A DNA stretch of 64,000 nucleotides, taken from positions 13,270,501-13,334,500 of the forward strand of contig OZ018417.1 of assembly GCA_963969595.1 (NCBI GenBank), given 5' to 3'. A program made the position numbers and the translations under genes. The notes beneath the pieces are model-generated. The model saw only the letters and a list, made by a program, of their open reading frames with translations. It was not told the DNA's origin and did not search any database. Positions 36,038 through 48,077 of this stretch are shown here, piece after piece (position 1 is the stretch's first letter; the number at the start of each line of letters is the position of its first letter). This stretch comes from Neckera pumila. Its lineage: Eukaryota; Streptophyta; Bryopsida; Hypnales; Neckeraceae.

Positions 36038-38358
36038 CTAAGGCATGTGATTGAGCTTCTCATGGTGAAACAAATAACAACTTTCACGGCACGTCCATTT
36101 TGCCCTACATGCATTGCAGTACCAACTCTGCACATGATCGCAGACCACACAAGAGCGCTTCAGCTTGGAATGCAGAGGGACGTGAATGCAATGTGGCCTT
36201 CGTCTTTGTGCTGCATGACTGGGTGGCACTTTCTTTGTGGTCCTAGTATTCAAAGCTTCCTAAATCAAGTGTTTTTCCACAGTGATTTTAAATTGTAGGT
36301 GTGACATCACCTTCAATTCCAAGTCCTCCATCTCGTGAATCCGTATTACATAGGAGTTGACAAGTCTGTGGTCCACAACAAAATGAAAAATCTGCAACCA
36401 CCACTTGTGACATCTCAACTGAGCCGAATAATTTCCACGAAGTTGATCGGTGACGTCAACTCCTCACATATACTCCACATACTGGCGGTGTATTGGTGAT
36501 GAAGGCACGACCAATTGGCCTTGTAGACCTGCAATACAACGCAGGACCTTGCTGTTCGGGTCCCAAGGTGCTTCAGCTGTGCTTAGCAGTGTGACAAGCT
36601 TTTTGTCTTGCTATGAAACGACATCCATCTGCCGGTGCAGATGTGTGCGGATCAACATCGACCCACGCTCGTGACTCTCACCATTCCTATATAGGCTTGT
36701 AGGAAGGTTTTTACTTGTTCGTCTCATGGTTCCAGTTGCCCATATGCCTTGCACCATGAGATGATGGAAGAGATTCATGCTGGCAAATAAGTTGTCCACT
36801 ACTAGACAATGACCACGGTGTTGAAGCCTCTAAATCATCCTGTCAACTACATGGTATTCTAAACCATGCTCTCCACTACCTGAAATTTCACCAAAATAAA
36901 CCTCTATTTGCCAAACAAACTGGCTCTTTGAACTCGCCAGCAGCCACACCTTGATTCCAAAACGAACTGGTTTATCAGGCATAAAGCAGTAACGACCTTT
37001 GTAAGGTATCACACATTCGTCTACAATAATTTCTTGTTCCAAGTTGTAAATTGCCTTTGCCACCTTAACAAAACTCTCAACCAACCACCTTGTCGTAGCA
37101 ATCTGATCAAGTTTGGGTTTTTTTGGATCCCTCACTAAGGTTTGGTTGTCCACTAAGTGGACACAATGCAATATTTGAAACCACCTGTCACAAGACATGA
37201 CGGCGGAAATGAGTTCGCAAAAGAGAAACGACTCAGATTGCATCTATTATTGACAAAGGGACGCTAATCTCTTACACCCTATAAAGATGCAAATGCCCAA
37301 TCAACCAACAGTGACATCCTCCCAATTGCTTCCACCCTTCGTGCACTACTCTTCATTAGGCTTATGTGGCAATACCGTTCTAGCATAATGATTTGTCTCT
37401 CTCACTATTTTTGCTAAAGTTTCTTCACTCCAATACATATTGAAGATGCGCTCTGGTTTCGGAAGCCCAGCCACAATAGGACATTTTAGGCTAGGCTTTG
37501 GACCCGTGAAATTGTCTCTGCTTCGTACGAGCTCCACGCTAGCAGAACTCCACGCTGCTGGACGGTAGTGTTGCGCCAATTGCGACATGTCTAAGTACAC
37601 GGGTGTGAAAGATTTGGGCGTCATGCACTAGTCCCCCAACCTTGGAGCTGCGTCATTGGATTCGTCAAGGCAATCTACTTCAAAGTCCTTGTCATCACTT
37701 TCTATAGTGTCACAGAACTCCGGCAAACATTCACAATCGCTCGAGTCCGCGTCATGTACGCTTTGAGGCAAGGCATCTTTTTCTTTGTCATCGGAGTCTA
37801 TACGGGCATGGGAGAGATACTCCGTTAAGTTGTAGCTTACTTTGGGAAAGGTCGTTTGCAGTTGAATCTTGGGTGCCACCGATACCTTCCACTTCAAAGG
37901 GGATGTCGTAGTCCTCAATAGGCTCTCCCGGTGGTTGAATAGCATTTGATGTGTTGACCTCATTTGCAACCCCAAAATCCGCGTCTCTTTGGTTGCTTTC
38001 AATCTGTGAAACCAAGACTGTGTCTCCAAAGTACACTTGAAAGGTTTTGGCAGAGAAGCTTGGCGACTTTGGCGGCAATGCAACATTCCGCTTTAGGCTG
38101 AAGTAGTGCTGCCTTATGTTCCAGCCCATGCCATGTCCCTCTTCACTTCTTTGAGCCCTCATGTCAGGTCCTAAAGCAAACTTTGACGTTCTCCTCCTCC
38201 ATCTCACGCTCCGTGTCTTCACCACCCAAGTTGCATACAACTACCCGCTTTCTTGTTCGGATAGCGGTTCCCTCACTAATGATATGACCTGCGGTCCACA
38301 TCGGAGTGTCCGCAGTTTGGAACAATCCAGAAGAAAGAAACCGATTAGGCACTAGCAC
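36038..38358 (-). pseudogene. piggyBac transposase relic
   Basis: DDE transposase of the piggyBac superfamily (DDE_Tnp_1_7 domain). In order on the minus strand: an acidic, low-complexity N-terminal region (38358-37628); the domain start (KPERIFNMYWSEETLAKIVR, ETNHYA) at about 37450; and a broken stretch NWEDVTVG...LGICIFIG with at least three stops (37345-37244). After that come CDRWFQILHCVHLVDN; the first catalytic Asp in VDECVIPYKGRYCFMPDKP; the second in VVDNLFASMN; the third in GVDVTDQ, just after a TGA (about 36455); WWLQIFHFVVDHRLVNSY; and a C-terminal Cys/His finger (CVVCDHVQSWYCNACRAKW). All three catalytic Asp residues remain, but multiple stops make it non-functional. No paired TTAA termini were found around it. 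Confidence 0.8.
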
Positions 38359-39387
38359 GGCCTAATCTCAACGAGCCAAATTCCACTCACTGTATAGTAT
38401 CTGGTAAGTCTCATTTGTCCACCCCTGCTGTAGCTTAAATTCAGCAGTGACCCTGTAACTTGGAAATGACACCGGAGGCTCAAAAATCCATGGAATTGCA
38501 AACCGTAAATTGGATTTGGAAGATAATGAAGTCTAATTTCATGATATAGTCTTTTAATACTTTGAAATAGTCAAAACATACAATAGTAGAGCATTTTGGG
38601 GCACACTATCTACCATCTAGTACTACTGCCCCCTGCATTAATTATGGCCTTCATCCGATGAGGCATGCTATCAAGGAGAATTTCAAGAGTCTCTATGGAT
38701 ATAGCTTCCCATGCCCGCTCAATGCTTTTGATCAATTCATCTTTGTTGTTTGGCCTGGTCTCCTTTTGTACAAAGTCTTTTAGAATCATCCACACATTCT
38801 CTATGGAATTCAAGTCCGGTGAGTTTGCAGACCATGTAAACTTTTTGATCTTATAAGCTTCTTGCCATGGTTTGGGTAAATTACTATGATGCAGTGGAGC
38901 GCCATCTTCTATGAGGAAAAAACTTTGAGGATCATCATGCATATAGAAAAACCACTCAATCGACCCTCATACTTAACATCAACAAAATCAGCACTTGCTT
39001 GCTTATCGGATGGCATAATAACAATAAGGCACTTCTCATAACCTGTAAAACACTACAAGAAACTTGTGTCTTTTGCGGACAGGGGATTTTGACATGAGTG
39101 CGTCCCGGGTGGTGTCCGATGATGTCAACGTAGATGTCACTTTTTTTGCGTCATGCCAAACACTCAAAAAACATCGAAAATTTGTGCCATACATGGACGT
39201 GTCAAGGATCAAACATTAGAGGGGACATGGATCTAGGGCTGCTGAAATTCAGCCATGTTAGCGTTGGAGGCCACGTCTGCACTTTTTTCATCCGGGCTGT
39301 TGGTGACATGGCAAATGATGTGGAGCATGACGTGTCCCCCCAAAATGTGACGTGGATGACGTGGCAGGCCTAATCAATATAGTTTTA

Positions 39388-39532
39388 TGTCGTCCAGATG
39401 CTTTTTGAGACATTCTTTGGACGTCAAATTAGACGTCCAAATGTTTTTTGAGACGTCAATTTAGACATCCAGATGTTTTTTGCTATGTCAACTTAGACAT
39501 CCAAATGTTTTGCGACGTCATCTTAGACGTCC
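39388..39532. repeat. subterminal repeats of the CACTA element
   Basis: About four imperfect units of roughly 36-48 bp with the core 'gacgtcaatttagacatcca' and 'gatgttttttgagac'. In CACTA elements, subterminal repeats are the binding sites of the element's own transposition protein. Confidence 0.7.
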
Positions 39533-39654
39533 GCATTCCAAACAGAAACACCTCTTGAAATGTCATATGATTTAAATGAACAAAATCATGTCACGTCTAA
39601 TGTTTATATGATGCAATGTACTGTTTTATATGATGTTAATATAGACAATGACAC

Positions 39655-39800
39655 ATGTCATACACAACACATATATGCATTTTATAATATCCAATATAGC
39701 ATACTATACACAACATTCTATACATAGTACAACATACACTATACACCATATGCCATACACAATATACAATACACTATATATAATACGCCATACATAATAC
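39655..39800. repeat. ATAC(A)-rich imperfect tandem repeat
   Basis: A run of short units such as 'catacacaa', 'tatacaatac' and 'catacataat' lies inside the CACTA element. Low complexity, non-coding. Confidence 0.6.
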
Positions 39801-41196
39801 ACCATATTTGGCAAATACATCACATGGCTTTGAAAACCATTTATTATGATGTAAATAATATGATGAGAAAACAAGACAAGCCCTTTATACAAGTGGGGTG
39901 CCAAGAGGTAAGACAAACCATATGGGATATATAAAATGCATAAATTGTATTACAAATAGAAGTTGCATGGTGATGTTGTGGAGGACATGCAAGATGCAGT
40001 CATCTAACATACAAACATTAGCTATGACAGCCAAGCATCTGCTCCAACAAATATCTATTTCAACAAATAGATACAGAAGGAAACAGTTGCATGCAAGACA
40101 AAACGCCCATTGTTTTCTGGGATGTCTATGAAGTTGTTGAAATATCTAGGAAGGCATAAAAAAAATAGCACAATTTTAGGCTCCAGAAAGCCCTTATACT
40201 GATGTGGAATGCCACGTCAGCAAAGACTACTGCCACGTTACTATATTTCCATATCACGTGCTACGTTAGATGCATTTTTTTTAAAGGCAGGTCGTTTGGC
40301 TGCCCTTCCCCATTTTTTTGGAATTTGGGCAGGTCGATTACCGTTGACTAAAGTAGTTCTTGTTGACTTATCTGCAGTCAAAATTGTAGACTCTGCTGAT
40401 GTGGCAAGCCATGTTTTTCTTGACACTTTGAAAAACAAATGTCTGCCGTCACTTATGTCTGAAAGAATAGAACCGTTTGTCAGAGCAGCACACCTAAATC
40501 TACCCATGCTCTCTGCAACATTGACAATAATCCAACACTTTAGGCCAATTGCCTGGAGACAATCCCATGTCTTGTCGGACATCGACGTCCGGACTCGGAC
40601 ACCAGCAAAGGCACGGGTTTCTTATAGTGAAAGCACCCCAAATCATGACAGATGTGCGGCCGGATTTGAAAATGGATGCTAAGCAATCCCGATGAATAAC
40701 GTTCATATAGTCGTTGCCAAACCTTCACTTGCTAGGAATTTTTGCCTATCTCAAATGGGGCCTCATCTGTCTATATCACATTCCTCCAATCCGATGTTTT
40801 CCAAGACTGATATTTTTTGGCAAATGCCAATCTATCAGCCTTGTGCTTGTTATTAAGAAATGGCTTCTTTGCTGCAACACGGTTACGAAATTCAATACGT
40901 TTAATCTCCTTCCTTAGTGTACGCTCACAAACTTTCTTGGTCATCTTTTCTATAATGGAAATAAGTGGAATGCGTCTATTTTGTGTAAGAATGCGTATTA
41001 GTTCCCTTCTACCTTGATTAGTTAGTTTGCAACGTCGACGTACAACCTTACGAGTGACCACTGTTCTATCATTGTTGAATTTCTTCAAAACATATTCAAC
41101 AGTGGAATGAGGCATGCTTAACTCTGTTGCAATGCTATGTTGTGACATCCTTGAACAACTCATGCCAACTATGACACCTTTTTCCTTGGTGCTCAA

Positions 41197-42259
41197 ACGA
41201 TGACCTACTACTTTTGCACAATCTTCAACACAAGAAAACGAAGTTGAAAATACAAACGAACCTCTTCAAATTAAAATAATGTATAATCTGCAAGGAACAT
41301 CATAACACAATGTTATCAAGATTGGTATTGTATAACATGATTTATTTGTCAAAAAATAGTTTGATAGATTACCAAATTGTCTTCAAATCATGCATTTTGA
41401 ATTCTAGCCATCAATCACAATAGATATAGATGTGCATAGGGACTGAAATTGGCCTAATCCTGAAGCATTCAAGAAATGAATTAACAATCTCAATCTATAG
41501 GTTTCCAAATGATACAAGCATTCTTACCTACTTGTGATTTAGGCACTCCAAAATTTGCAAACTCCACTTGAAGACACAAAAGCCAACCTTTGCACTGATA
41601 TTGCTATCATTCACAAGATTTCAGAACAACTGCATAATGACAAAAGACTAAATTCGCCTAGAGAAAGAAACAAGAACTAAAAATCCACACATTCAACATC
41701 TCCTACAACAAAATTTGTATTGATTGAGTGCATACACAAGCTTCATTTATACAAAGTTTCAACTGAAAATGAGCAAATGCATGAATTCCATGTGCATCAG
41801 TATTTATAGAAGTTGTGCATACAAGTTGCCACTGCAGTGACACTTGTTTGTTAATTTTGATTTTTTATGAAGATTTTTCAAGAGTCTCATTAATTGCTTA
41901 ATGACACATGTTGTAAGATTACTAATCCACCTAATGTTACTTATTATAGCTCTTGAGTTGAAGAGGTGGAGAATTGGGAGCGTTTCAAAATAGCCTCAGT
42001 GCCACTTCAGAGAAGCATTAGAAGAAATCTAGACCCTGCTAAGGGCTGCTGAAGCTATAGTAAAATGTGCATTTACAAAAAAAAATATTAAAAAACGAAA
42101 AAAATTAAAATGTATATATATATTTCTCAAAAACGTTGTCAAGGTGTGTGCCACGCAGGACTAGGACTAAATTTTTTAATTTTTTTTCAAAAAAAATTTT
42201 CAAAAAAAAATACATATTTTCTCTGGACTTGCACATTTGGCGGCTTGTCAGACGGCCCT
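41197..42259. other. non-coding
   Basis: No gene supported. The inverted termini of the Tc1 element were sought here and at 38400-38600 but no matching pair was found. Confidence 0.35.
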
Positions 42260-43590
42260 CTATAGGGTCCAAACTTTCTGTAATGCTAGTTTTGGTGTGC
42301 TGGACAAATGTGACTTGTCGGGTATTGTATAGTCCTTGCATGTGGGAAGGAATATCTCCACTGCTACAATTGTTTGTTTGGATAGAGCCCCACCCGGATG
42401 AGTTGCTCCATAGCCTGGAGCCTTACAAATTGGCTCTACAAAGCACCACGGATCGTCTCGAAATATGGTGTCCCACAAGTTAATGGGAACGGTCACCATA
42501 CAGCCAATTGATTGTAGAGACTTGGGCGGTGGCATGTCAGAGAAGATTAGGTGAAAATCAGATTCTTTGCAATTAGCCACAAACATATTAGAAGTTGGCT
42601 CCCCCACATCCGTCGTGAATTGTGCTTGCTTCTCGTCAAAGCCTCCTACATTTGCAAAGAACTGGAACTTTTCTAGAACATCTACTGGAACTTTTCTGGC
42701 AGAGATGGCACTAGTGAGAACTCTGTTTGTGTTATTTGGCGTCGGCAATTTTGGAGCCCAATTCCGTGGTCTTTTTGCCTTTGCAACTGGCCCCTTTGAC
42801 TTTTCTTCCCTTCTGAACCTCCCATTCTTTGCACGACTTGCGGAAAATGAAAAACAGAGCAACCGTGTTAGTTACAACCTCACACTAACGGTGTTCAATA
42901 GCAATTGAAGTACATTTGCCTAAATGTCTAATGTGATTGAATAGACACCCAACTGGAAGAGATACCCAACCAGAGCAGACACCCAACTAGAACAAACAGC
43001 CAACCAAAGCAGACACCCAACAGGAGTTTGAAGGTGAGACATTACTTGCCACAGATTGTGTGCCTAAAGGAGGAGGCGGTGGACCAATGTCTTCTTCCCC
43101 TAACTGGAACGACATTGGTGTTTGCAGCAAATGAGGGATGAAGGCTGATTTCAGTGTAGGCTGCTTCTTTGCCTGCGGCTTTCTTGGTTTCTTTGCCCCT
43201 TCTTCTAGCATTGCTGGTGGCTGTTTTCGAACCTTGGTCTTCTTTGCTTTCTTCACTGGCTCCTCAACTGCAACTGCGTCTAATCTAGTGACTTGACTTG
43301 CATGAACCATTGGAGTTCTCTTCAGTCAAAGCTTTCATGCCTTCTTTGAGGGGGCTTTTGGCGTGTTGATCGGAAGCTGGTGGTGACGTGCATTGAGGTC
43401 TTGCAGTGGCGCTCTGACCGACCCAATCGTCTACTGCGGAACGGACTGCAGAAACAGGGTAGCAATTTCAAAAAGCAACGCTAGAGGAAAATCTTTAGAC
43501 ACATTCCAATTGGCGATGGCATTACCCACAGATTACAGAGAATGTGAAGACTTTGGCGGATTGGCCAAAACCACATTGACATAGGGGGGT
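42260..43590 (-). pseudogene. unidentified degenerate gene, basic Lys-rich
   Basis: A minus-strand frame from about 43590 reads ANPPKSS, VGNAIANWNVSKDFPLAL, FEIATLFLQSVPQ and APLQDLNARHHQLPINTPKA, interrupted by four stops. It continues open from 43310 as a Lys/Pro-rich segment (EEPVKKAKKTKVRKQPP, KKPRKPQAKKQP) up to a donor-like GTAATG near 43046. A second open block (42862-42260) contains NWAPKLPTPNNTNRVL, VPVDVLEKFQFFANVGGFDE and VPINLWDTIFRDDPW. The pieces look like coding sequence that has decayed. I do not recognise a domain. A transposon-encoded accessory protein is possible given the neighbours. Confidence 0.35.
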
Positions 43591-44848
43591 TCCAAGGACC
43601 CTAAAACCAACCTTAAACCCTAAACCCTCTCCACAATCCACTGAGAAACAACTGAATTTACAAAAGACAGCTGAATTCAAGAAGCCCCTCACTTTCATCT
43701 CTAAATCGTCCAGTGGCGGTAGTTTAGGTGGCTAATGCACTCGGTCTGCTTAGCGCAAATGAGATTGCGCGGCCTTCTTCATTGATGTCCACCCTAGAAA
43801 TCTGGCTACAAAGACTTTGTTCCAGGTACTCGGTACTCTCACTAGAACTCTGAAATTCCCCAATAGCCTTGCAACAATTCAAAACTTGCGGAAAACCTTG
43901 CAGCATTCTTGAATTTCCCACTGCCTCTTGTAGCTGTTTTCCCCCTCTATAGAGCGCCATCTCACAGTTCGACTTTGTCCCAACGCGCAGACAATGTTAC
44001 AATTCTCCTTCTCAGAAACTCACACCCCACTACCTGTTTCGAATGCAAATCCCACTCGCTCTGGCTCCAATGGCGAGCAGCACTACCTGTTTCGATGGCG
44101 AGAGTGACACAGGAAAGTAACAAAAAATGAGCTTGGTCGCAACCCAACAAGGAATCCAAGGCATTTGGATTGCCAGGTGTCGTAGACCAAAATGTGAAGA
44201 AAAGCCTAGTTAGAAAGGAAATGGGAGGAAAAGGATAGCATTGGTAAAAAAATTTGTTTTGCAAGAGGTGAAACAAGAGATATTACTAAAATTAACATTC
44301 TTCTACTAGTGAAGTATTGGTAATTAGATAAATAGGTTAAGAAAGGTCAGTTAAAGTTTCCTGTTTGAAGCGGAAAGTGGAACCGGATCTGCATTCGGGA
44401 AATCCGGCGGGGATCCCAAATCATATCAAGGGGATCTCAAATTATACCGGGGCCGGGTGCAACCTTATCCAGGAAGATATTGGGAGTCTACCGAGACCAT
44501 AACGGATGTCTAGGATCCAATGGCTCTACCGGGTGTCGGGGGTGACCGTTTTAACAGATATAATCCTCTGCAGTGACCGCGGAAAAAAGCTACCCTAAAC
44601 GGCTGCGGCTGCTTTGAGGAGAGAACTTCAGAAGTCGAATCCCTTTCTCACAGTGCAAGCTTGGGAGTTGTTAGTGTTCTTGGAGCTCTAAAAGAGTGGT
44701 AGATGTTTGGAAAAGTGAGGACAGAGTGAGTATTGGTGTTTCGCATCTGGCCGAGATGAAAAGGACAGACTGTTAGGACTGAAGCACCTTCTTTTTGCAG
44801 GACTGAGAGCATATTTGAACTTTGGGTTGTGAGTAAGAGATAGCAGCT

Positions 44849-46764
44849 ATGGTGAAGGCAGAAGGAAGTGGATCTGTTTCACTAAAGATCAAGTCGATCA
44901 ATCCGGTGATTCCCAAGGATGAAAGAGAGAGGACCCAGCTCGAGGAGGATCTGGGTCAACTTGGATGCGCAAGACTTCTTCGCCGACCTTGGAGTTTGAA
45001 GAACAAAGGGATGATTCTGGAGCTGTTGAGCGAGCAGTCAAACGAATGGGCAAAGACACACCGCGCGCTAACCGAGAAGTGGACGTTAAAGACATGGAAG
45101 AAAGTCTATGACTTTCCGCGTTGGGGAGAAGGAATGGCTTCACGAAACGCCGGATACGCGGAAGGTAAATTTCTGAACCCTCTGCACGCCAAGGATGGAT
45201 ATATAGTCACCGATTGCAAGGTAGGGAGAGAAAAGAGGTTGCTGGAGTTCTTAGTTCCAATTTGGTATTTGGAACGTCCAAACCGGATCACAATCACTTG
45301 GGCCCATACCATATTTGGAGCACTGAGTGGTGAGCGGAAAGTCTTCTGGGGTGGTATAATAAGGGATCTTATAGGGAAGATGGTATCTTCTTTAGGCAAC
45401 ACGAAAGCAACCCCCATTGGCCTTTCCTCTTCTATCTATATGACTACCTAGGGACATTTAGGAATCAGGAGAGGACTGAATATAAGGCAGCAGCCATCTT
45501 AGTGAAGTTGAACATTACTCCACCTTGAGAGCCTAAGAAATATGAGAGATCAAAAGAAGTGGATGAGAAATCTGGAGGGGGATTCTCAAAGAGAAGAAAG
45601 GAGTCTTTCGGAAAGAGGACAGACTCTGAGAGGATCCCAGCCTCTCTTAAGAAGAAAGGACCCAAGAAAGAGTCTCAGGAACCGGAAGTACAGAGAGAGG
45701 ATTTTTTGGGGAGAATTATTACGGATCTTGAGATGATCTGGGAAAGGCTAGACACTGAGAGAGAGGAGTAGTCAGGAATGTCTGTGGGCTACTTGGAGGG
45801 ATTGAGGTGTCTGAGCAAGCCGAGAAGGTGGAAGGGTTAACCCGAGATAGTGATTCCCAGAAGTTGGAGATCCAAGTAAAGGAGCTCACTAAGAGGAATC
45901 AGGATCTCTACCGACAATTAGAGAAAAGCATAGAGAAGAGTAAGGAAGTGAGGGACCTATCTAAAGAGGCGGAGGAAACATTGAAGAAAGTAGGGAGTTT
46001 TGTCTCACATTTCGGGGATGTGTTGAACAAGGCCAAGTTGTATGACAAGGAAATTCATAAGGCCGGTTCCAATGCAACAGCCAAGGCAATGATGGTGTTG
46101 GTAGAATACTTGGAGGCAATGGAAAAGCTCTTGTATGAGATCTGCAAAGCTCCTATATGAGATCCGCAAAGCTCTATAGCATGCAGGGTATTTTCCGGGG
46201 TCCGGAAAAAAGACAGCACCTATACAATCGGCTCCACTCATATCCTCACTTGCACCTGTGAAGTCGAGTAAGCAAGAAGTGGAGAAGAAGACACATGCAA
46301 AGGCATCTTCTAAGGTAAAGTCCAAGTCAAGGGAAGAATCCGCACATAGATCCAGATCCAAGGATCGGACCCGGAAGTCTGGATTTGACTTGGATACGCC
46401 CCAGAGCAAAAGCACGAAGCGGTCTTCTCACATGCCCGGTAAAGTAAAAAAGAAGACAACGGCCAAGAAGGCTTGGGAGGTGTCTCCAAAGAGTCAGCAT
46501 TCGGAGGAGGTTGAGTTGCCAAGCAATTCAGAGAAGGAACAGAGTCAATCCGAATCCGGATCCAAATCTGAACCGGATCCGGATTCTGATGCAGAGTCGG
46601 ATCCGGTGCCCTTATCACCTGTGAGTTTTAAGGAAAAGGCTTCGACACCATCAAAGAGCAAGGGGTGGCCACGAGAAAGCCGCCAGCTGGAAGAAAACAA
46701 CCGCCAAGGAAAGGAGCCGTCAAGCAAGAGGAACCTTTACAAAAGCGGGTTAGGAAGTAGTTAG
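44849..46764 (+). pseudogene. gag-like / retroelement-type ORF relic
   Basis: The first block (44849-45451) encodes a globular, Trp/Arg-rich domain (EDLGQLGCARLLRRPWSLKN, LTEKWTLKTWKKVYDFPRWG) without a match I can name. After a frameshift near 45395 the protein continues as HWPFLFYLYDYLGTFRNQER and, past a TGA, KYERSKEVDEKSGG up to a TAG after DTEREE. A coiled-coil block follows (45807-46160: VKELTKRNQDLYRQLEKSI). Last comes a Ser/Lys/Glu-rich basic tail (46258-46764, DRTRKSGFDLDTPQSK) with acidic runs. Globular domain, coiled coil and charged tail fit a capsid-type retroelement protein, but no pol, LTR pair or zinc knuckle was found. Could also be a host gene relic. Confidence 0.4.
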
Positions 46765-47849
46765 GTAGTTTCTTGGGTTAGCCCTAGCATGGTTAGATGA
46801 AAACCCAAGTTTTTGGTAGATAGAAAGAAGTTAGTAAGTTGCTTTTTAGTTGGATTCACCTGGATAGGCACTTTCTAGGTTTTTAGGATATGAGATCCAC
46901 TTTTTGCGAATTGGCTGGGTTGGTAGGAAGTCAACTTAGAAGGCTAAGGAATGACGCATGTCATTCTCTGGTCCTTTATTTTGGATTTCTAGGGACCTTT
47001 AGGGTTTCCCTTGGGTTTGGTATTTAGGGGTTGGGAGTTAGTTTCAACTCTGGGCAAATTTATAATCTTGTTTTCTATTTTCAATCTTGCTAAGAAAGCT
47101 TGGATTTCAACTCCATGAATTTTGGTCTATAAAGTCTAAATCTTGTATTGAGGGGTTTGGTGATGCTTAGACCATTGCTAGTTTGGGTGGCTTGATTGAG
47201 AGAATTTGAGAGGAGAAGTTACCCCCGGATTCTGTCTGGATCCGATTCTGGGAGTATTAGGATTTGGTTGATGAATCTTATATGTCTTAGGAGGAAATTC
47301 TAGCTGTTGAAGTTTTTTGATGTCTTCTGAGTACAATAGCCATTCTGAGGTTGGGTGATTCTTCCGGGAGTGGAGGGTGAACACTGGCTGACGTCTGAGA
47401 GGTCCTGCTGGATCTAGGAGAGAGTAACAAGAAGATAGTTGGAATCCCCTAGTTACAAAGGTACCAGATCAGGCTCTTGGGGTTTTGTTCGAATAAGTCT
47501 ATCGTTGTAGTAAGAGAGGATAGTGGAGGTTTCCTGAGTGATTTACTAGTTGGGATTGATTTATGGGCTAATTGTGAGGAAGAACCTGCCTCTGGACTCC
47601 GTAGTTGTTTTGTGTTTTTCTTAGTGAGACTTCAGTCACTCTAATTGATTAAAGGGTAGGGTATATGTTCACTTCCTCAATTCAAAGAGCGGACCCCTCT
47701 GACATAGAAGTTAAACTAATCCATTGGTTACTAATGTCACTGGAACTGGATTCGGAAAAGGTACTGGATAACGACACTCATTCCGCATCCATGGTAGGAT
47801 ACAAAGTTACAAATTACATTTGAGACTGATACTGATATATTGATTGGGA
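46765..47849. other. non-coding, downstream of the gag-like relic
   Basis: GC-richer than the rest of this half, with many Gly/Trp-codon-like g-runs, but no open frame. May be the 3' untranslated or LTR part of the same retroelement; no direct repeat of 44340-44840 was seen. Confidence 0.35.
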
Positions 47850-48077
47850 CATTAGATGATATTTGGGGGTCTTGGAGGTCCGTTTCAGGCCCGTTTCCTG
47901 ATCTACCCAGATTCAGTGAACGTGTACGGGGGTGTTAGAATTTTTTTTTTCAAAAAATGACGTGGCAATCGTTGTGCCTTGTCAGCCAGCTGCTACTGCT
48001 GCGTTCTTGCAGTCTGGGAATGCAATGGACAGCAGGGGAACTCGGAGCCCTCCAAGTCCCCCGAATCTCATCTAATG
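47850..48077. mobile_element. 228-bp MITE, CATTAGATGA ends
   Basis: The left end CATTAGATGATATTTGGGGG is inverted at the right as CCCCCGAATCTCATCTAATG. Flanking 8-mers GATTGGGA and GATTACGA agree at six of eight positions, a possible 8-bp duplication as in hAT elements. Related to 23851-24138. Confidence 0.7.

Larger units (their letters stand above)
39051..40629. mobile_element. 1,579-bp non-autonomous CACTA element
   Basis: Left end CACTACAAGAAACTTGTGTC at 39051. Right end, read inverted from 40629: CACTATAAGAAACCCGTGCC. AAA is duplicated on both sides (39048-39050 and 40630-40632). Removing the element and one AAA joins the Tc1 reading frame perfectly across GAF|TGYEK, so the boundaries are exact. 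Subterminal repeats follow the left end. No CACTA transposase is seen. Overlapping ORFs of 157 aa (plus, 40209-40682) and 113 aa (minus, 40582-40241) match nothing I know. Confidence 0.9.
38610..41196 (-). pseudogene. Tc1-type (DD34E) transposase relic, split by a CACTA element
   Basis: The N-terminal half (41196-40630) has helix-turn-helix DNA-binding regions (GMSCSRMSQHSIATELSMPH, CERTLRKEIKRI), then DWRNVI, a stop, and TDEAPFEIG with the first catalytic Asp, a second stop, then VKVWQRLYERYSS and SGRTSVMIWGAFT. The CACTA insertion at 39051-40629 follows. The C-terminal half (39050-38610) reads GYEKCLIVIMPSD, a frameshift, then FFLIEDGAPLHH (second Asp) and SPDLNSIENVW (Glu), ending INAGGSSTRW. 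The second Asp and the Glu are 34 residues apart, the Tc1 spacing. At least two stops and two frameshifts exist besides the insertion. The style (K-VW, SGRTSVMIWGAF, NSPDLN-IENVW) is that of Tc1 elements common in animals and fungi. Confidence 0.85.

Noticed and set aside
39388..39532. CRISPR-like spaced repeats
   Set aside because: Imperfect repeats without unique equal-length spacers; they are CACTA subterminal repeats in a eukaryotic genome.
44340..44840. 5' LTR of the gag-like relic
   Set aside because: No direct repeat of this stretch was found downstream of 46764, so an LTR cannot be claimed.
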